Shown here one piece after another: positions 33,455-41,862 of a stretch of DNA of 64,000 nt. The stretch is from RUG563 sp045589355 (lineage in GTDB: Bacteria; Bacillota; Clostridia; Christensenellales; Aristaeellaceae). The stretch is from positions 1 through 64,000 of the forward strand of contig JAZNOW010000022.1 of NCBI GenBank assembly GCA_045589355.1. The letters run 5' to 3'. The notes beneath the pieces were generated by a model that was not told where the DNA came from, did no database searches, and saw only the letters and a program-made list of their open reading frames with translations. How positions within the stretch are numbered: the stretch's first letter is position 1; each line of letters starts with the position of its first letter. The position numbers and the translations under genes were made by a program.

Positions 33455-34225
33455 TCATGCCGGCAGGTCCACGGAAAGCTTGTCCGCCAGGAGGGCAATG
33501 AATTCGCCGTTGGTGGGCTTTTCGGTGGGGAGAGCCACGGTGCAGCCGAAGGTTTTGTTCAGGGTGTCCACACGGCCCCGGTTCCAGGCCACTTCGATGG
33601 CATGGCGGATGGCGCGCTCTACCTTGGAGGGCGTGGTGGCAAAGTGATGGGCGATGGTGGGGTAGAGTTCCTTGGTGATGGCGCCGATCATGTTATGGTC
33701 GTTCACCACCAGCTTGACCGCTTCGCGCAGGAACTGGTAGCCTTTGATGTGGGCGGGGATGCCAACGGAGAGGAAGATGTTGGACAGCTTTTCGTCCATG
33801 GATTGGCCGGGAAGGGGGAGCAGGGGAAGGGGCGCGGCAGAGGAATCGCTCATGCGGATCACGTCGTGGATGCGGTCCATCAGCACGTGGATGTCGATGG
33901 GCTTTACCATATAGTACGTTACACCAAGGGCAATGGCGCGGCGGACAAAGTCATCACGGTTCAGCGCGGTGATCACAATCACCCGGGGACGATGTTCCTT
34001 GGGAAGCTGTTGAATATACTGCAAAACACCAAAGCCGTCCAGATGAGGCATGATCATGTCAAGGAGGAGCAAATCGGGCTTTTCGTCCCGGATAAGATCA
34101 ATGGCTTCCAGGCCGTTTTCTGCCTGACCTGCTACATGGATGGTTCTTTCTTCCTGCAGGTAGTGGGCGAGGTGTTCACGGATCTCGGTGTTGTCGTCGG
34201 CGATGATAACCTTCAGTTGCTGCAT
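33455..34225 (-). CDS. spo0A: Sporulation master regulator Spo0A
   Basis: A 256-residue response regulator. The receiver domain (1-120) has acidic pair Asp10-Asp11, phospho-acceptor Asp56 in LLLLDMIMPHLDG, and the conserved lysine in MVKPIDI. The DNA-binding effector domain (about 140-256) is the Spo0A-specific six-helix type: HIKGYQFLREAVKLVVND, then ITKELYPTIAHHFATTPSKV and ERAIRHAIEVAWNRG. The latter contains the recognition helix region that reads TGTCGAA boxes. A sigma-A promoter and an 0A box lie upstream. Unlike most Firmicutes, no spoIVB lies next to it. It supports a Clostridia/Bacilli origin but does not prove that the organism sporulates. Confidence 0.97.
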   Translation of the reverse strand: MQQLKVIIADDNTEIREHLAHYLQEERTIHVAGQAENGLEAIDLIRDEKPDLLLLDMIMPHLDGFGVLQYIQQLPKEHRPRVIVITALNRDDFVRRAIALGVTYYMVKPIDIHVLMDRIHDVIRMSDSSAAPLPLLPLPGQSMDEKLSNIFLSVGIPAHIKGYQFLREAVKLVVNDHNMIGAITKELYPTIAHHFATTPSKVERAIRHAIEVAWNRGRVDTLNKTFGCTVALPTEKPTNGEFIALLADKLSVDLPA

Positions 34226-34320
34226 GTTGTACGTCCCCTTATTCTTATATTGTTGCAGGTTTGAAACATATTTCTTCCACGCGGATTATGAATAAACAAT
34301 TTTTTCCACCTGCACCAATG

Positions 34321-34348
34321 ATTATAAATAAAAGAATAAAAATATCAA
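34321..34348 (-). promoter_or_regulatory. Sigma-A promoter of spo0A
   Basis: On the minus strand TTGATA (34348-34343), 16 nt, TATAAT (34326-34321), about 95 nt before the start codon. Confidence 0.65.
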
Positions 34349-34373
34349 TAAAGTATAAACCAAAAGAATGATA

Positions 34374-34380
34374 TTCGACA
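34374..34380 (-). promoter_or_regulatory. 0A box (Spo0A-P binding site)
   Basis: TGTCGAA on the minus strand is an exact match to the core 0A box, centred about 63 nt before the predicted spo0A transcription start. It suggests autoregulation. Confidence 0.65.
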
Positions 34381-34400
34381 AAATTTGTAACAATTACGAA

Positions 34401-34431
34401 ACAAAAAACCTTTCGGCGCACTACCGAAAGG
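34401..34431 (-). terminator. Terminator after the DUF3737 gene
   Basis: CCTTTCGG/CCGAAAGG (34409-34416, 34424-34431); on the minus strand TTTTTTGTTT follows. Confidence 0.88.
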
Positions 34432-34455
34432 CTGTGAAAGGTATATTGGATGGGG

Positions 34456-35292
34456 TCAGCGGGTGGCGACGGTGCAGTTTTTGAAGCCTTCTTCCAGGAT
34501 GGTTTCGCCAATGGAATCGGCAAGGATACGGCTGCCGGGCAAGGGGTTTTTTACGCTGATGATATGGCCGTTTACCGTGGCCTGTACGCTGCTGCGTTCA
34601 AAGCACAGATCGGCGTCCTGCATTTCGCAATCTTCCAGGATCAGGTTCTTGCAGTAGCAAAGGGGCTGGGTGCCGATGATTTTGCAGCGGATAAGATGGA
34701 GGTTTTCGGAATACCAGCCCAGGTATTCGCCCTGAATGACACTGTCTTCCACCCGCACGTTTTTCGCATGCCAGAAGGCGTCTTTTGTTTTCAGGTTGGA
34801 ATGGCGGATCACCACATCGGTGCAATACTGGAACGAATATTTGCCCGTCATGGTGAAATGATCAAATTGCATGTTGCTGCTGTTGAGGAAGGGGTATTCC
34901 GAAGTGAGCTCGCTGTGGTTCACGGTGAGGCGGCGGCAATACCAGCCAAACTCGGTGGAGTTCATTTGGCTGTGGGTGATGGTGGTATCGTCACATTCCC
35001 GGACGGCCTTGATGCCGCCTAACACGGAAGAGCGGATTACCAGGTTTTTATCGTACCAAAGGGCGGCGCGGCAGGTTTCCGTCATGCGGCAATTGACAAG
35101 GACAGAGTCGTCCATATGCCACATGGGGTAGCGCAGATGAAAATCACAGTCTTCAATATGAAGCCCCTTTGTTTCCTTCAGGGCCGATTCGCCGTCGGCA
35201 GGGCCGTCAAACAGGCAGCGGACGACGGAAGTGTTCTGGATGCCGTAGAGGGCACGTTCCTGATCCAGCGTCAGGTTTTCATACGTATTCAT
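34456..35292 (-). CDS. DUF3737 right-handed beta-helix protein
   Basis: A 278-residue protein made of about ten short beta-strand repeats. Recurring hydrophobic-polar units such as LVIRSSVLGG, TTITHSQMN, VVIRHSNLKT and VRVEDSVIQGEY give the right-handed beta-helix fold assigned to DUF3737. There is no signal peptide, so it is cytoplasmic. No catalytic residues are known for the family. ATG at 35292 has GGAG 6 nt upstream; the TTG at 35304 overlaps that site. It lies between the Rnf terminator and spo0A on the same strand and has its own terminator. Function unknown. Confidence 0.85.
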   Translation of the reverse strand: MNTYENLTLDQERALYGIQNTSVVRCLFDGPADGESALKETKGLHIEDCDFHLRYPMWHMDDSVLVNCRMTETCRAALWYDKNLVIRSSVLGGIKAVRECDDTTITHSQMNSTEFGWYCRRLTVNHSELTSEYPFLNSSNMQFDHFTMTGKYSFQYCTDVVIRHSNLKTKDAFWHAKNVRVEDSVIQGEYLGWYSENLHLIRCKIIGTQPLCYCKNLILEDCEMQDADLCFERSSVQATVNGHIISVKNPLPGSRILADSIGETILEEGFKNCTVATR

Positions 35293-35310
35293 TCGTTTCT
35301 CCAATCAAAA

Positions 35311-35344
35311 TAATAAAACAGAGCGATAGATGCTACCGCTCTGT
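35311..35344 (-). terminator. Terminator of the rnf operon
   Basis: ACAGAGCG (35318-35325) pairs with CGCTCTGT (35337-35344); on the minus strand TTTTATTATTTT follows. Confidence 0.85.
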
Positions 35345-35407
35345 CTTCTTCTGCAAAGAAAGGGTAATTCCTGCTAAAGGGCAGATTTTGTCACACTTTT
35401 CTTTGTT

Positions 35408-36193
35408 TTATTCAATTACGATGCACTTGCAGGGGCACACGGCAGCACATTCACCGCAACGGGTGCACTTTTCGTTATCAATACGGGCCAGGCCGTTTTC
35501 CACGATGATGGCGTCATACTGGCACTGCTTTTTGCAGCGGCCGCAGCCGATGCAGGCATCCATGCACACAGCCCTTGCGGCACGGCCGTTATCGGTATTA
35601 CGGCAGCGGACGATGACGGACTGGGAAACCGGCATCAGGCTGATAACGCTGCGGGGGCAGGCCTTCACACAGGCGCCGCAGGCAGTGCACTTATCGGGGT
35701 CGATATGGGCAATGCCGTTTTCCATGCGGATGGCGTCAAATTTGCACTTGTCCTGGCAGTCGCCAAGGCCAACGCAGGCAAAACGGCAGGCTTTGGGACC
35801 GCCGGCCAGGCCGGCAGCCACGGCACAACTCTTATAGCCGTCATAGCTGTAACGGTCCAGCGCAATACCGCTTTCGCCCTGGCACAGCACCCGGGCCACC
35901 ATCCGTTCGCCGTCCGGGGCTTCCACGCCCATGATGCGGCTTATTTTTTCAATGCCCTTGGTTCCGGCGGGGGCACAGCCGTCCACCGGGGCTTTGCCGT
36001 CCACCACAGCCTGGGCAAAGGCATCACAGCCGGCATAACCGCAGGCGCCGCAGTTGGCGCCGCCAAGGCAGCCCTTGATCTGCTCCACGCGTTCGTCCAC
36101 TTCCACGTGGAATTTCTTGGAGGCGAAGGTGAGCACGCCGCCGAAAATAAGCCCCAGGATACCCAGCAAAAGGCCGGCATATAAAATGATCAT
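35408..36193 (-). CDS. rnfB: Rnf complex subunit RnfB (multi-cluster ferredoxin)
   Basis: A 261-residue subunit that takes electrons from reduced ferredoxin. An N-terminal membrane anchor (2-22) is followed by the GCLGGANCGACGYAGCDAFA cluster motif near residue 42. A CVGLGDCQDKC-type motif and three CxxCxxCxxxCP motifs follow (CTACGACVKACP, CIGCGRCKKQC, CTRCGECAAVCPC), about five [4Fe-4S] clusters in total, which is normal for clostridial RnfB. Last gene of the operon, followed by a terminator. Rnf couples ferredoxin oxidation by NAD to Na+ or H+ export. Confidence 0.97.
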   Translation of the reverse strand: MIILYAGLLLGILGLIFGGVLTFASKKFHVEVDERVEQIKGCLGGANCGACGYAGCDAFAQAVVDGKAPVDGCAPAGTKGIEKISRIMGVEAPDGERMVARVLCQGESGIALDRYSYDGYKSCAVAAGLAGGPKACRFACVGLGDCQDKCKFDAIRMENGIAHIDPDKCTACGACVKACPRSVISLMPVSQSVIVRCRNTDNGRAARAVCMDACIGCGRCKKQCQYDAIIVENGLARIDNEKCTRCGECAAVCPCKCIVIE

Positions 36194-36207
36194 GTTCTTT
36201 TACCTCC

Positions 36208-36792
36208 TTACACCAGGCCGCTGAAGCCCATGAAAGCCACAGCCATCAGGCCGGCGGAAACCAGCGTGATGGGGAAGCCCTTCATGCAGGCGGGGATATG
36301 GCTGCTTTCCAGCCGTTCACGCACACCGGCCATCAGCACGATGGCCAGGGTGAAGCCAAGGGCGGAGAAAGTGCCGTTGAGCACGGAATAGAGCAGGTTG
36401 TAGCCGTTGTTCATGTTCAGGGTGGCCACGCCCAGCACGGCGCAGTTGGTGGTGATGAGGGGCAGATAAATGCCCAGGGCAGAATACAGCGTGGGGCTGG
36501 ACTTTTTCAGGAACATTTCCACAAACTGAACCAGTGCCGCAATCACCAGAATGAAGGCGATGGTGCTCATGAACGTGATGCCAAGGGGCACCAGCAGCCA
36601 GTTGTAGATCATGTAGCAGAAAAGAGATGCCAGTGCCATAACGAACGTCACGGCAAGGCCCATGGAAACACTGGTTTCCACCTTGTTGCTGACCCCCAGG
36701 AACGGACAGCAGCCCAGGAAACGGGAGAAGATGAAGTTATTGGTCAGCACGCAGCTGACGAAGAAAAGCAGGATGTTCATCTGTTCCGTCAT
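36208..36792 (-). CDS. rnfA: Rnf complex subunit RnfA
   Basis: A 194-residue six-helix membrane subunit that with RnfE forms the symmetric pair housing a membrane [2Fe-2S] cluster. The FLGCCPFLGVSNKVETSVSM block near residue 25 includes the conserved cysteine, and TTNCAVLGVATLNM near 108 holds the second. It overlaps rnfE by 4 bp and lies 14 bp ahead of rnfB. Confidence 0.97.
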   Translation of the reverse strand: MTEQMNILLFFVSCVLTNNFIFSRFLGCCPFLGVSNKVETSVSMGLAVTFVMALASLFCYMIYNWLLVPLGITFMSTIAFILVIAALVQFVEMFLKKSSPTLYSALGIYLPLITTNCAVLGVATLNMNNGYNLLYSVLNGTFSALGFTLAIVLMAGVRERLESSHIPACMKGFPITLVSAGLMAVAFMGFSGLV

Positions 36793-37430
36793 GCCGCTTC
36801 AGCCTCCTTCCGCTTTCTTTTTTCTTCACTTTTTTTCACGATCAGATTGAAAATACCAAGCAGCAGGCCGTAGGAGAGGAAGCCGCCGCTGGCCAATACG
36901 ATGAGCAGCATGGGTTCGTAGGAAGCGCCCAGCACGTTCATGCCGAACACGCTGCCGTTGCCGATCAATTCGCGGATGGCGCCCAAGATGACCAGAGCAA
37001 TGGTGAAACCCATGCCCATGCCCAGCCCGTCACAGGCGGAAGCCACAGGGCCGTTTTTGCTGGCAAAGGCTTCGGCGCGGGCCAGGATGATGCAGTTCAC
37101 CACGATCAGGGGAATGAAGATGCCAAGGGCATCATACAGGGAGGGAACGAAGGCCTGCATCAGCAGCTGCACCATGGTCACGAAGGTGCAGATGACCACA
37201 ATAAACGCGGGAATGCGCACCTTATCGGGAATGAAATTGCGCAGCAGGGAGATGACCAGGTTGGAGCAGATCAAAACGAAGGTAGCCGCGGCGCCCATGC
37301 CCAGGCCATTGATGGCGCTGGTGGTGACAGCCAGGGTGGGGCAGGTGCCCAATACCAGGCGGAAGGTGGGGTTTTCGGTGATGATACCGTTCTTGATCAT
37401 CTTGCCCAGGCTCATTCTTTCTTCACTCAT
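36789..37430 (-). CDS. rnfE: Rnf complex subunit RnfE
   Basis: A 213-residue six-helix membrane subunit paralogous to RnfA. The conserved cysteines occur in VLGTCPTLAVTTSAINGLGM (about 25-45) and VVNCIILARAEAFAS (about 112-126). The C-terminus is a short basic cytoplasmic tail. Overlaps rnfD and rnfA by 4 bp each, so the module is strictly coupled. Confidence 0.97.
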   Translation of the reverse strand: MSEERMSLGKMIKNGIITENPTFRLVLGTCPTLAVTTSAINGLGMGAAATFVLICSNLVISLLRNFIPDKVRIPAFIVVICTFVTMVQLLMQAFVPSLYDALGIFIPLIVVNCIILARAEAFASKNGPVASACDGLGMGMGFTIALVILGAIRELIGNGSVFGMNVLGASYEPMLLIVLASGGFLSYGLLLGIFNLIVKKSEEKRKRKEAEAA

Positions 37431-38374
37431 GCTTGTTTACCCTCCTTCTGATAGCCGTAGATCTTCCGGGGGAGGAAGCGGTCGATAAGGGGCGTGGCGA
37501 TGTTCATCAGCAGGATGCCGTAGGTGACGCCTTCGGGATAGGCACCGAAATTGCGGATAACGGCAATGATCAGGCCGATGCCGGCAGCGTAGATCATCTG
37601 GCCCACAGGGGTCATGGGGGTGGTAACGTAATCGGTGGCCATGAATACGGCGCCAAACAGTACACCGCCCGAGAGGATGGAGTAAAGCGCGAACATCAGC
37701 GGCTCTTCTTCATTGCCCAGGCCGAACAGGAAGGAGAAAACGAACACGCTGGCCACCATGGTAAAGGGGATGTGCCAGGTGACAGTGCGGGTAAACAGCA
37801 GAATGAGCAGGCCTACCAGGATGGCTACCTTGCTGACTTCGCCGATGCAGCCGGGGATGTTGCCCAGGAAAAGATCCATCAGTTCGGCAGACTTGGTGGA
37901 CAGGGGAGTGGCGGCGGTAACGGCATCCACACCGGAGAAGAAGGTGGGGGCCACGTAGCGGGTCATGTGCACAGGCCAGGAGGCCAGCAGCACGGCACGG
38001 GCCGTCATGGCGGGGTTGAGGAAGTTATCGCCCAGGCCGCCAAAGAGCTGCTTGACCAGGAGAATGGCAAAGGCACTGCCGATCACGGCGAGCCACCAGG
38101 GGGCATTGGCAGGCAGGTTCAGCGCCAGAATGAGGCCGGTGACCAGGGCGGAGCAATCGCTGATGCGGACGGGCTTTTTTGCAGCTTTTTGCCAGATCAG
38201 TTCACACAAAACGGCGGTGAGGCAGGAAATGGCGATCAGCAAAAGCGCCGGCAGGCCGAAGGCGTAAATGCCCACGCCCGTTGCGGGCAGCAGGGCAAGC
38301 AGCACATAGATCATCAGCCGTTTGGTGGTTACCGGATGATGAATGTGGGGAGCGGTGGAAATTCTCAGGTTCAT
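37427..38374 (-). CDS. rnfD: Rnf complex subunit RnfD
   Basis: A 315-residue polytopic membrane subunit. The flavinylation site is in GVDAVTAATPLSTK (about residues 145-158), where the threonine of TAAT is expected to carry covalent FMN. The preceding NPAMTARAVLLASWP block is typical. Its N-terminus (STAPHIHHPVTTKRLMIYV) is also conserved. It sits between rnfC and rnfE with 4-bp overlaps on both sides. In most Clostridia rnfG follows rnfD; here it does not and lies upstream of rnfC instead. Confidence 0.97.
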   Translation of the reverse strand: MNLRISTAPHIHHPVTTKRLMIYVLLALLPATGVGIYAFGLPALLLIAISCLTAVLCELIWQKAAKKPVRISDCSALVTGLILALNLPANAPWWLAVIGSAFAILLVKQLFGGLGDNFLNPAMTARAVLLASWPVHMTRYVAPTFFSGVDAVTAATPLSTKSAELMDLFLGNIPGCIGEVSKVAILVGLLILLFTRTVTWHIPFTMVASVFVFSFLFGLGNEEEPLMFALYSILSGGVLFGAVFMATDYVTTPMTPVGQMIYAAGIGLIIAVIRNFGAYPEGVTYGILLMNIATPLIDRFLPRKIYGYQKEGKQA

Positions 38375-39735
38375 TTGTCATTTCCTCCTTTTTCTTCGGC
38401 GGCCTTCTGGGCGGCAGCACGTCTTTCTGCCGTGATTTTTTCTTTGGCAAAGCGGAAGGAGGGGGTAAGCCAGCGGCGGGCCGGGCACATGAACGCGCAG
38501 GAGCCGCACAGCATGCAATCCATTACATGCAGCTTTTCGGCAGCGGCAAAATCACTGGCGTCGGCAGCCACTTTGATCTGGTAGGGATTCAGGCCTACCG
38601 GGCAGGCGGCCACGCACCGGCCGCAGCGGATGCAGGCGCTTTCGTCCAGGGATTTGGCATCTTTTTCATTGAAAACCACCACGCCGTTGGTGGATTTGGC
38701 GGTGGGCGTCTGGATGTTGGGGATGGCAATGCCGGTCATGGCACCGCCGAAGAAAATTTTGCCCGGCTCCTCCGAGAAGCCGCCGCAGGCACCGATCATA
38801 TCTTCCACGATGGTGCCGACGGGAATGCGCAGGTTTTTGGGCTGTTTCACGCAGCCGGTGACCGTGCAGATGCGGCTGACCAGGGGCTTGCCGTCGATGA
38901 TGGCATCGGCAATGGCGGCACAGGTGCCCACGTTGAGCACCACCACGTGGCAGTCGATGGGCAGTTTGCCTGCCGGCACCTGCCGGCCGGTAACAGCGGT
39001 GATCAGCTGCTTTTCGCCGCCCTGGGGATATTTGGTTTTCAAGGGCTGCACACGCACGCCTTCCCGGCCGAACGCTGCCCTTTCCATGGCGGCAATGGCG
39101 TCGGGCTTATTATCTTCAATGGCAATGATGCCCCTGCTCACATTCAGGGCACGCATGACGGCGCGCAGGCCGTCCACGATGCGCACGCTGTTTTCCAGCA
39201 TGAGGCGGTGGTCAGCCGTCAGGTGGGTTTCACATTCGGCGCCGTTGACGATGATGGTGTCGCACATGGCGCCTTCCCGGAAGGTGAGCTTTACATGGGT
39301 GGGGAAGGAAGCGCCGCCCATGCCGGTGATGCCGGCATCCCGGATGGCGGGGATCACCAGGGAGGGATCCACATTTTCCACAGAACCCAGGGGATTGAGC
39401 TCCACCCATTCATCGGAAAAATCGTTTTTGATGGTAACGGCCGTAACGGGGCCGGCGCCAAGGTAGGGAATCTGTTCCACGGCGGTCACTTCGCCGGAAA
39501 TGCTGGCATGCACCGGTACGCTGACAAAGCCGCCGGCTGTGCCGATGACCTGGCCGATTTTCACCAGATCGCCCTTTTGCACACAGGGCGTGGCAGGGGC
39601 GCCGATGTTCATGGCCATATGGATGACCACGCTGTCGGATACATAATCTTCAATGGGAAGGGATTTCGTGGGGCGTTTGCCGCCGCCCTGATGGTGCAGC
39701 GGATGAATGCCACGTTTAAAGGTTTTTTTCAGCAA
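38371..39735 (-). CDS. rnfC: Rnf complex subunit RnfC
   Basis: A 454-residue peripheral subunit that carries the NAD(H)-binding and FMN site plus two [4Fe-4S] clusters. The N-terminal barrel-sandwich part has FKRGIHPLHHQGG. The nucleotide/FMN region has GITGMGGASFPTHVKL and NGAECETHLTADHRLML. Clusters are in CIRCGRCVAACPVGLNP (about 368) and CMLCGSCAFMCP (about 407). It lies 26 bp after the multi-FMN RnfG gene and overlaps rnfD by 4 bp. Confidence 0.97.
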   Translation of the reverse strand: MLKKTFKRGIHPLHHQGGGKRPTKSLPIEDYVSDSVVIHMAMNIGAPATPCVQKGDLVKIGQVIGTAGGFVSVPVHASISGEVTAVEQIPYLGAGPVTAVTIKNDFSDEWVELNPLGSVENVDPSLVIPAIRDAGITGMGGASFPTHVKLTFREGAMCDTIIVNGAECETHLTADHRLMLENSVRIVDGLRAVMRALNVSRGIIAIEDNKPDAIAAMERAAFGREGVRVQPLKTKYPQGGEKQLITAVTGRQVPAGKLPIDCHVVVLNVGTCAAIADAIIDGKPLVSRICTVTGCVKQPKNLRIPVGTIVEDMIGACGGFSEEPGKIFFGGAMTGIAIPNIQTPTAKSTNGVVVFNEKDAKSLDESACIRCGRCVAACPVGLNPYQIKVAADASDFAAAEKLHVMDCMLCGSCAFMCPARRWLTPSFRFAKEKITAERRAAAQKAAEEKGGNDK

Positions 39736-39761
39736 GGAAAGCGCCTCCGTTTCCTGTTTAT

Positions 39762-41315
39762 TTATTCCTGACCCAGGGATTTTTCATAAGCTTTGTTGAT
39801 GGCATTCACCACGGCGGTGGAGGAGACGGTGGCACCGGAAACGGCGTCAACATCTTCCATCTTCACAGGGGCCTGCATGCCGATGAACTGATCCACGAAG
39901 AAAGGCTCTTTCACCTGGGTGCCCACGCCCTCAGTTTCCTTGAACTTTTCGTTGCCCACGGAAAGGGAAGTGATTTTGCCGTCGGCATCGAAGGTGACGT
40001 CCACCCACACCGGGCCTTTATAGCCCTTGGCAGAAGCGCCGAACACATTGCCGGTGACCGGCTGGGCGTCCGCAGCGGGCTGAGCCACCGTTTCTTCGGC
40101 AGCGGGGGCGCCGGCTTCCTGCTTCTTTTCGTAGGCCTTGTTGATGGCGTTCACCACGGCGGTGGAAGAGACGGTGGCACCGGAAACGGCGTCAATATCT
40201 TCCATAGCCACGGGAGCCTGCTTGCCGATGAACTGATCCACGAAGAAAGGCTCCTTCACCTGGGTGCCCACGCCTTCGGTTTCCTTGAACTTTTCGTTGC
40301 CCACGGAAAGGGAGGTGATTTTGTCATCGGCATCGAAGGTGACGTCCACCCACACCGGGCCTTTATACCCCTTGGCGGAAGCGCCGAACACATTGCCGGT
40401 GACCGGGGTATCGGCAGGGACGGGGGCGGCTTCGGGAGCAGGGGCAGCCGTTTCTTTGGATTTTTCGTAAGCCTTGTTGATGGCGTTCACCACGGCGGTG
40501 GAGGAGACGGTGGCACCGGAAACGGCGTCAACATCTTCCATGACCACAGGGGCCTGCATGCCGATGAACTGTTCGGTAAAGAAGGGTTCTTTTACCTGAG
40601 TGCCCACGCCTTCGGTTTCCTGGAACTTTTCGTTGCCCACGGAAAGGGAGGTGATTTTACCATCGGCATCGAAGGTGACGTCCACCCACACCGGGCCCTT
40701 ATAGCCCTTGGCGGAGGCACCGAACACATTGCCGGTGACCGGAGCGGATTCCGGAGCGGGAGCGGTGATCGTTTTCACATAATTTGCAATACGGGTCACA
40801 CCGGAATTGACGGCACCGGAGGTGATGGTGGCGGCGGTGATGGCGTCGATGGTGTTATCCCCGGCGGTATCCCCGGCTTTGATCACCCGAAGGGGCGGGG
40901 TTTTGCCGGCAAACTGATCGGTGAAAGCAGCGTCCTTGGCCTTGGCACCCAGCCCGGCGGTTTCGGAGAAATTGCTGCCGCCCACGCTGACGCCGGTGAG
41001 GGTCAGGTTTTCATCCAGCCCGGCAATGACTTCCACTTCACCGCCGAAGCCCTGTACGGTAGCCTGGCCCACATAGCCCACCACCTGATCGCCTGTCTTG
41101 CCCACATAGAGCCAGTCCAGCCCGCTGTTTTCTTCCAAAGTAAGCGGTTCAAAGGTTTCGGCCTGGGGCAGGGCTGCTTTCCGGGCATTTTCTGCCGCCA
41201 AGGCAGCCTGCTGATCGATGGGGTCCTTGGTGATCTGGTAGGTGGCGCCCAGGATGATCCCGGCAATAAGGGTGATGACCAGCAGTACCAGATAGGCAGG
41301 GAGTTGCTTTTTCAC
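39762..41315 (-). CDS. rnfG: RnfG-like protein with four FMN-binding domains
   Basis: A 517-residue exported, membrane-anchored flavoprotein, about 2.5 times the usual RnfG length. A transmembrane segment (7-25) is followed by an RnfG-type FMN_bind domain (about 65-185) whose attachment motif reads DAITAATITS (TAAT, Thr163). Three further FMN_bind-type units follow (194-285, 306-397, 421-512), almost identical to each other, each with VDAVSGATVSS (Thr269, 381, 496). They are separated by Ala/Pro/Glu linkers. ApbE attaches FMN to the threonine of such SGAT motifs, and apbE is the first gene of this operon. I infer up to four covalent FMNs outside the membrane. The gene is upstream of rnfC rather than between rnfD and rnfE. 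Confidence 0.92.
   Translation of the reverse strand: MKKQLPAYLVLLVITLIAGIILGATYQITKDPIDQQAALAAENARKAALPQAETFEPLTLEENSGLDWLYVGKTGDQVVGYVGQATVQGFGGEVEVIAGLDENLTLTGVSVGGSNFSETAGLGAKAKDAAFTDQFAGKTPPLRVIKAGDTAGDNTIDAITAATITSGAVNSGVTRIANYVKTITAPAPESAPVTGNVFGASAKGYKGPVWVDVTFDADGKITSLSVGNEKFQETEGVGTQVKEPFFTEQFIGMQAPVVMEDVDAVSGATVSSTAVVNAINKAYEKSKETAAPAPEAAPVPADTPVTGNVFGASAKGYKGPVWVDVTFDADDKITSLSVGNEKFKETEGVGTQVKEPFFVDQFIGKQAPVAMEDIDAVSGATVSSTAVVNAINKAYEKKQEAGAPAAEETVAQPAADAQPVTGNVFGASAKGYKGPVWVDVTFDADGKITSLSVGNEKFKETEGVGTQVKEPFFVDQFIGMQAPVKMEDVDAVSGATVSSTAVVNAINKAYEKSLGQE
39780..40055 (-). repeat. FMN-domain coding repeat, unit 3
   Basis: Codes residues 421-512, at the C-terminus of the RnfG-like protein. 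DNA-level similarity to units 1 and 2 points to recent tandem duplication or gene conversion. Confidence 0.9.
40125..40400 (-). repeat. FMN-domain coding repeat, unit 2
   Basis: Codes residues 306-397. The start-to-start period is 336 bp from unit 1 and 345 bp to unit 3; only the linkers differ in length. Confidence 0.9.
40461..40736 (-). repeat. FMN-domain coding repeat, unit 1
   Basis: A 276-bp unit coding residues 194-285 of the RnfG-like protein (TGNVFGASAKGYKGPVWVDV to NKAYEK). It is near-identical at DNA level to units 2 and 3. Confidence 0.9.
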
Positions 41316-41345
41316 TTGGTTTTTCCTCCTTATCTGTCCCTTTTG

Positions 41346-41846
41346 TCAAGGGGACAGTTTGGTCTTTTTCATGGCGGCGATCACATAGGATGCAATGATG
41401 CCGTTGAGCACGCCGGTGACTGTGGCGGAAACAAGAAGAAGGGGCAATTGCGCGGCAGCGGCCCAGCTGCCAAGAAGGAACCTGGAGCAGCCGACTTGGC
41501 CCAGCATGTGCATGACAGCACCGCTTACGCTGACGCCGGGCAGGCCGAAGGCTTTTGTTTTGAGAAGCAGCAGCATGGCAAGGAACGCCAGCACACCGCC
41601 GCAAAAAGCATAGGCCATGCCGCTGACACCGGCAAACAACAGCCCGCTGAGCAAAACTTTCAACACCAGCAGCAACAGGGCGCTTTTTTTATCCATCATG
41701 CACAGCGCGTACATCAACACAACGTTGGACAGGCCGGGCTTGATGCCGGGCACGCCGGGCACCAGCACAAATTGCTTTTCCACAAAGCCCAAAATAAGCA
41801 TGAGGGAGAGCATGATGCCCAGCTGGGTGATTTTTTTTGTGTTCAT
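41346..41846 (-). CDS. Gx transporter / HepS-like membrane protein (EetB-like)
   Basis: A 166-residue protein with about five transmembrane segments, of the family annotated as heptaprenyl diphosphate synthase component I (Gx_transp). The block FVEKQFVLVPGVPGIKPGLSN in the first 50 residues and LGQVGCSRFLLGSWA later are family features. It is a membrane protein and not a soluble prenyltransferase; the name is historical. To my knowledge the Listeria extracellular-electron-transfer protein EetB belongs here. ATG at 41846 has GGGAGG 4 nt upstream. Lies between the NusG_II gene and the multi-FMN RnfG. Confidence 0.85.
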   Translation of the reverse strand: MNTKKITQLGIMLSLMLILGFVEKQFVLVPGVPGIKPGLSNVVLMYALCMMDKKSALLLLVLKVLLSGLLFAGVSGMAYAFCGGVLAFLAMLLLLKTKAFGLPGVSVSGAVMHMLGQVGCSRFLLGSWAAAAQLPLLLVSATVTGVLNGIIASYVIAAMKKTKLSP

Positions 41847-41862
41847 TTTGCCTCCCGTGGGA

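Noticed and set aside
39780..40736. Regular repeats that might be read as a CRISPR-like or satellite array.
   Set aside because: The 276-bp units keep frame and code FMN-binding domains; the period is far too long for CRISPR.
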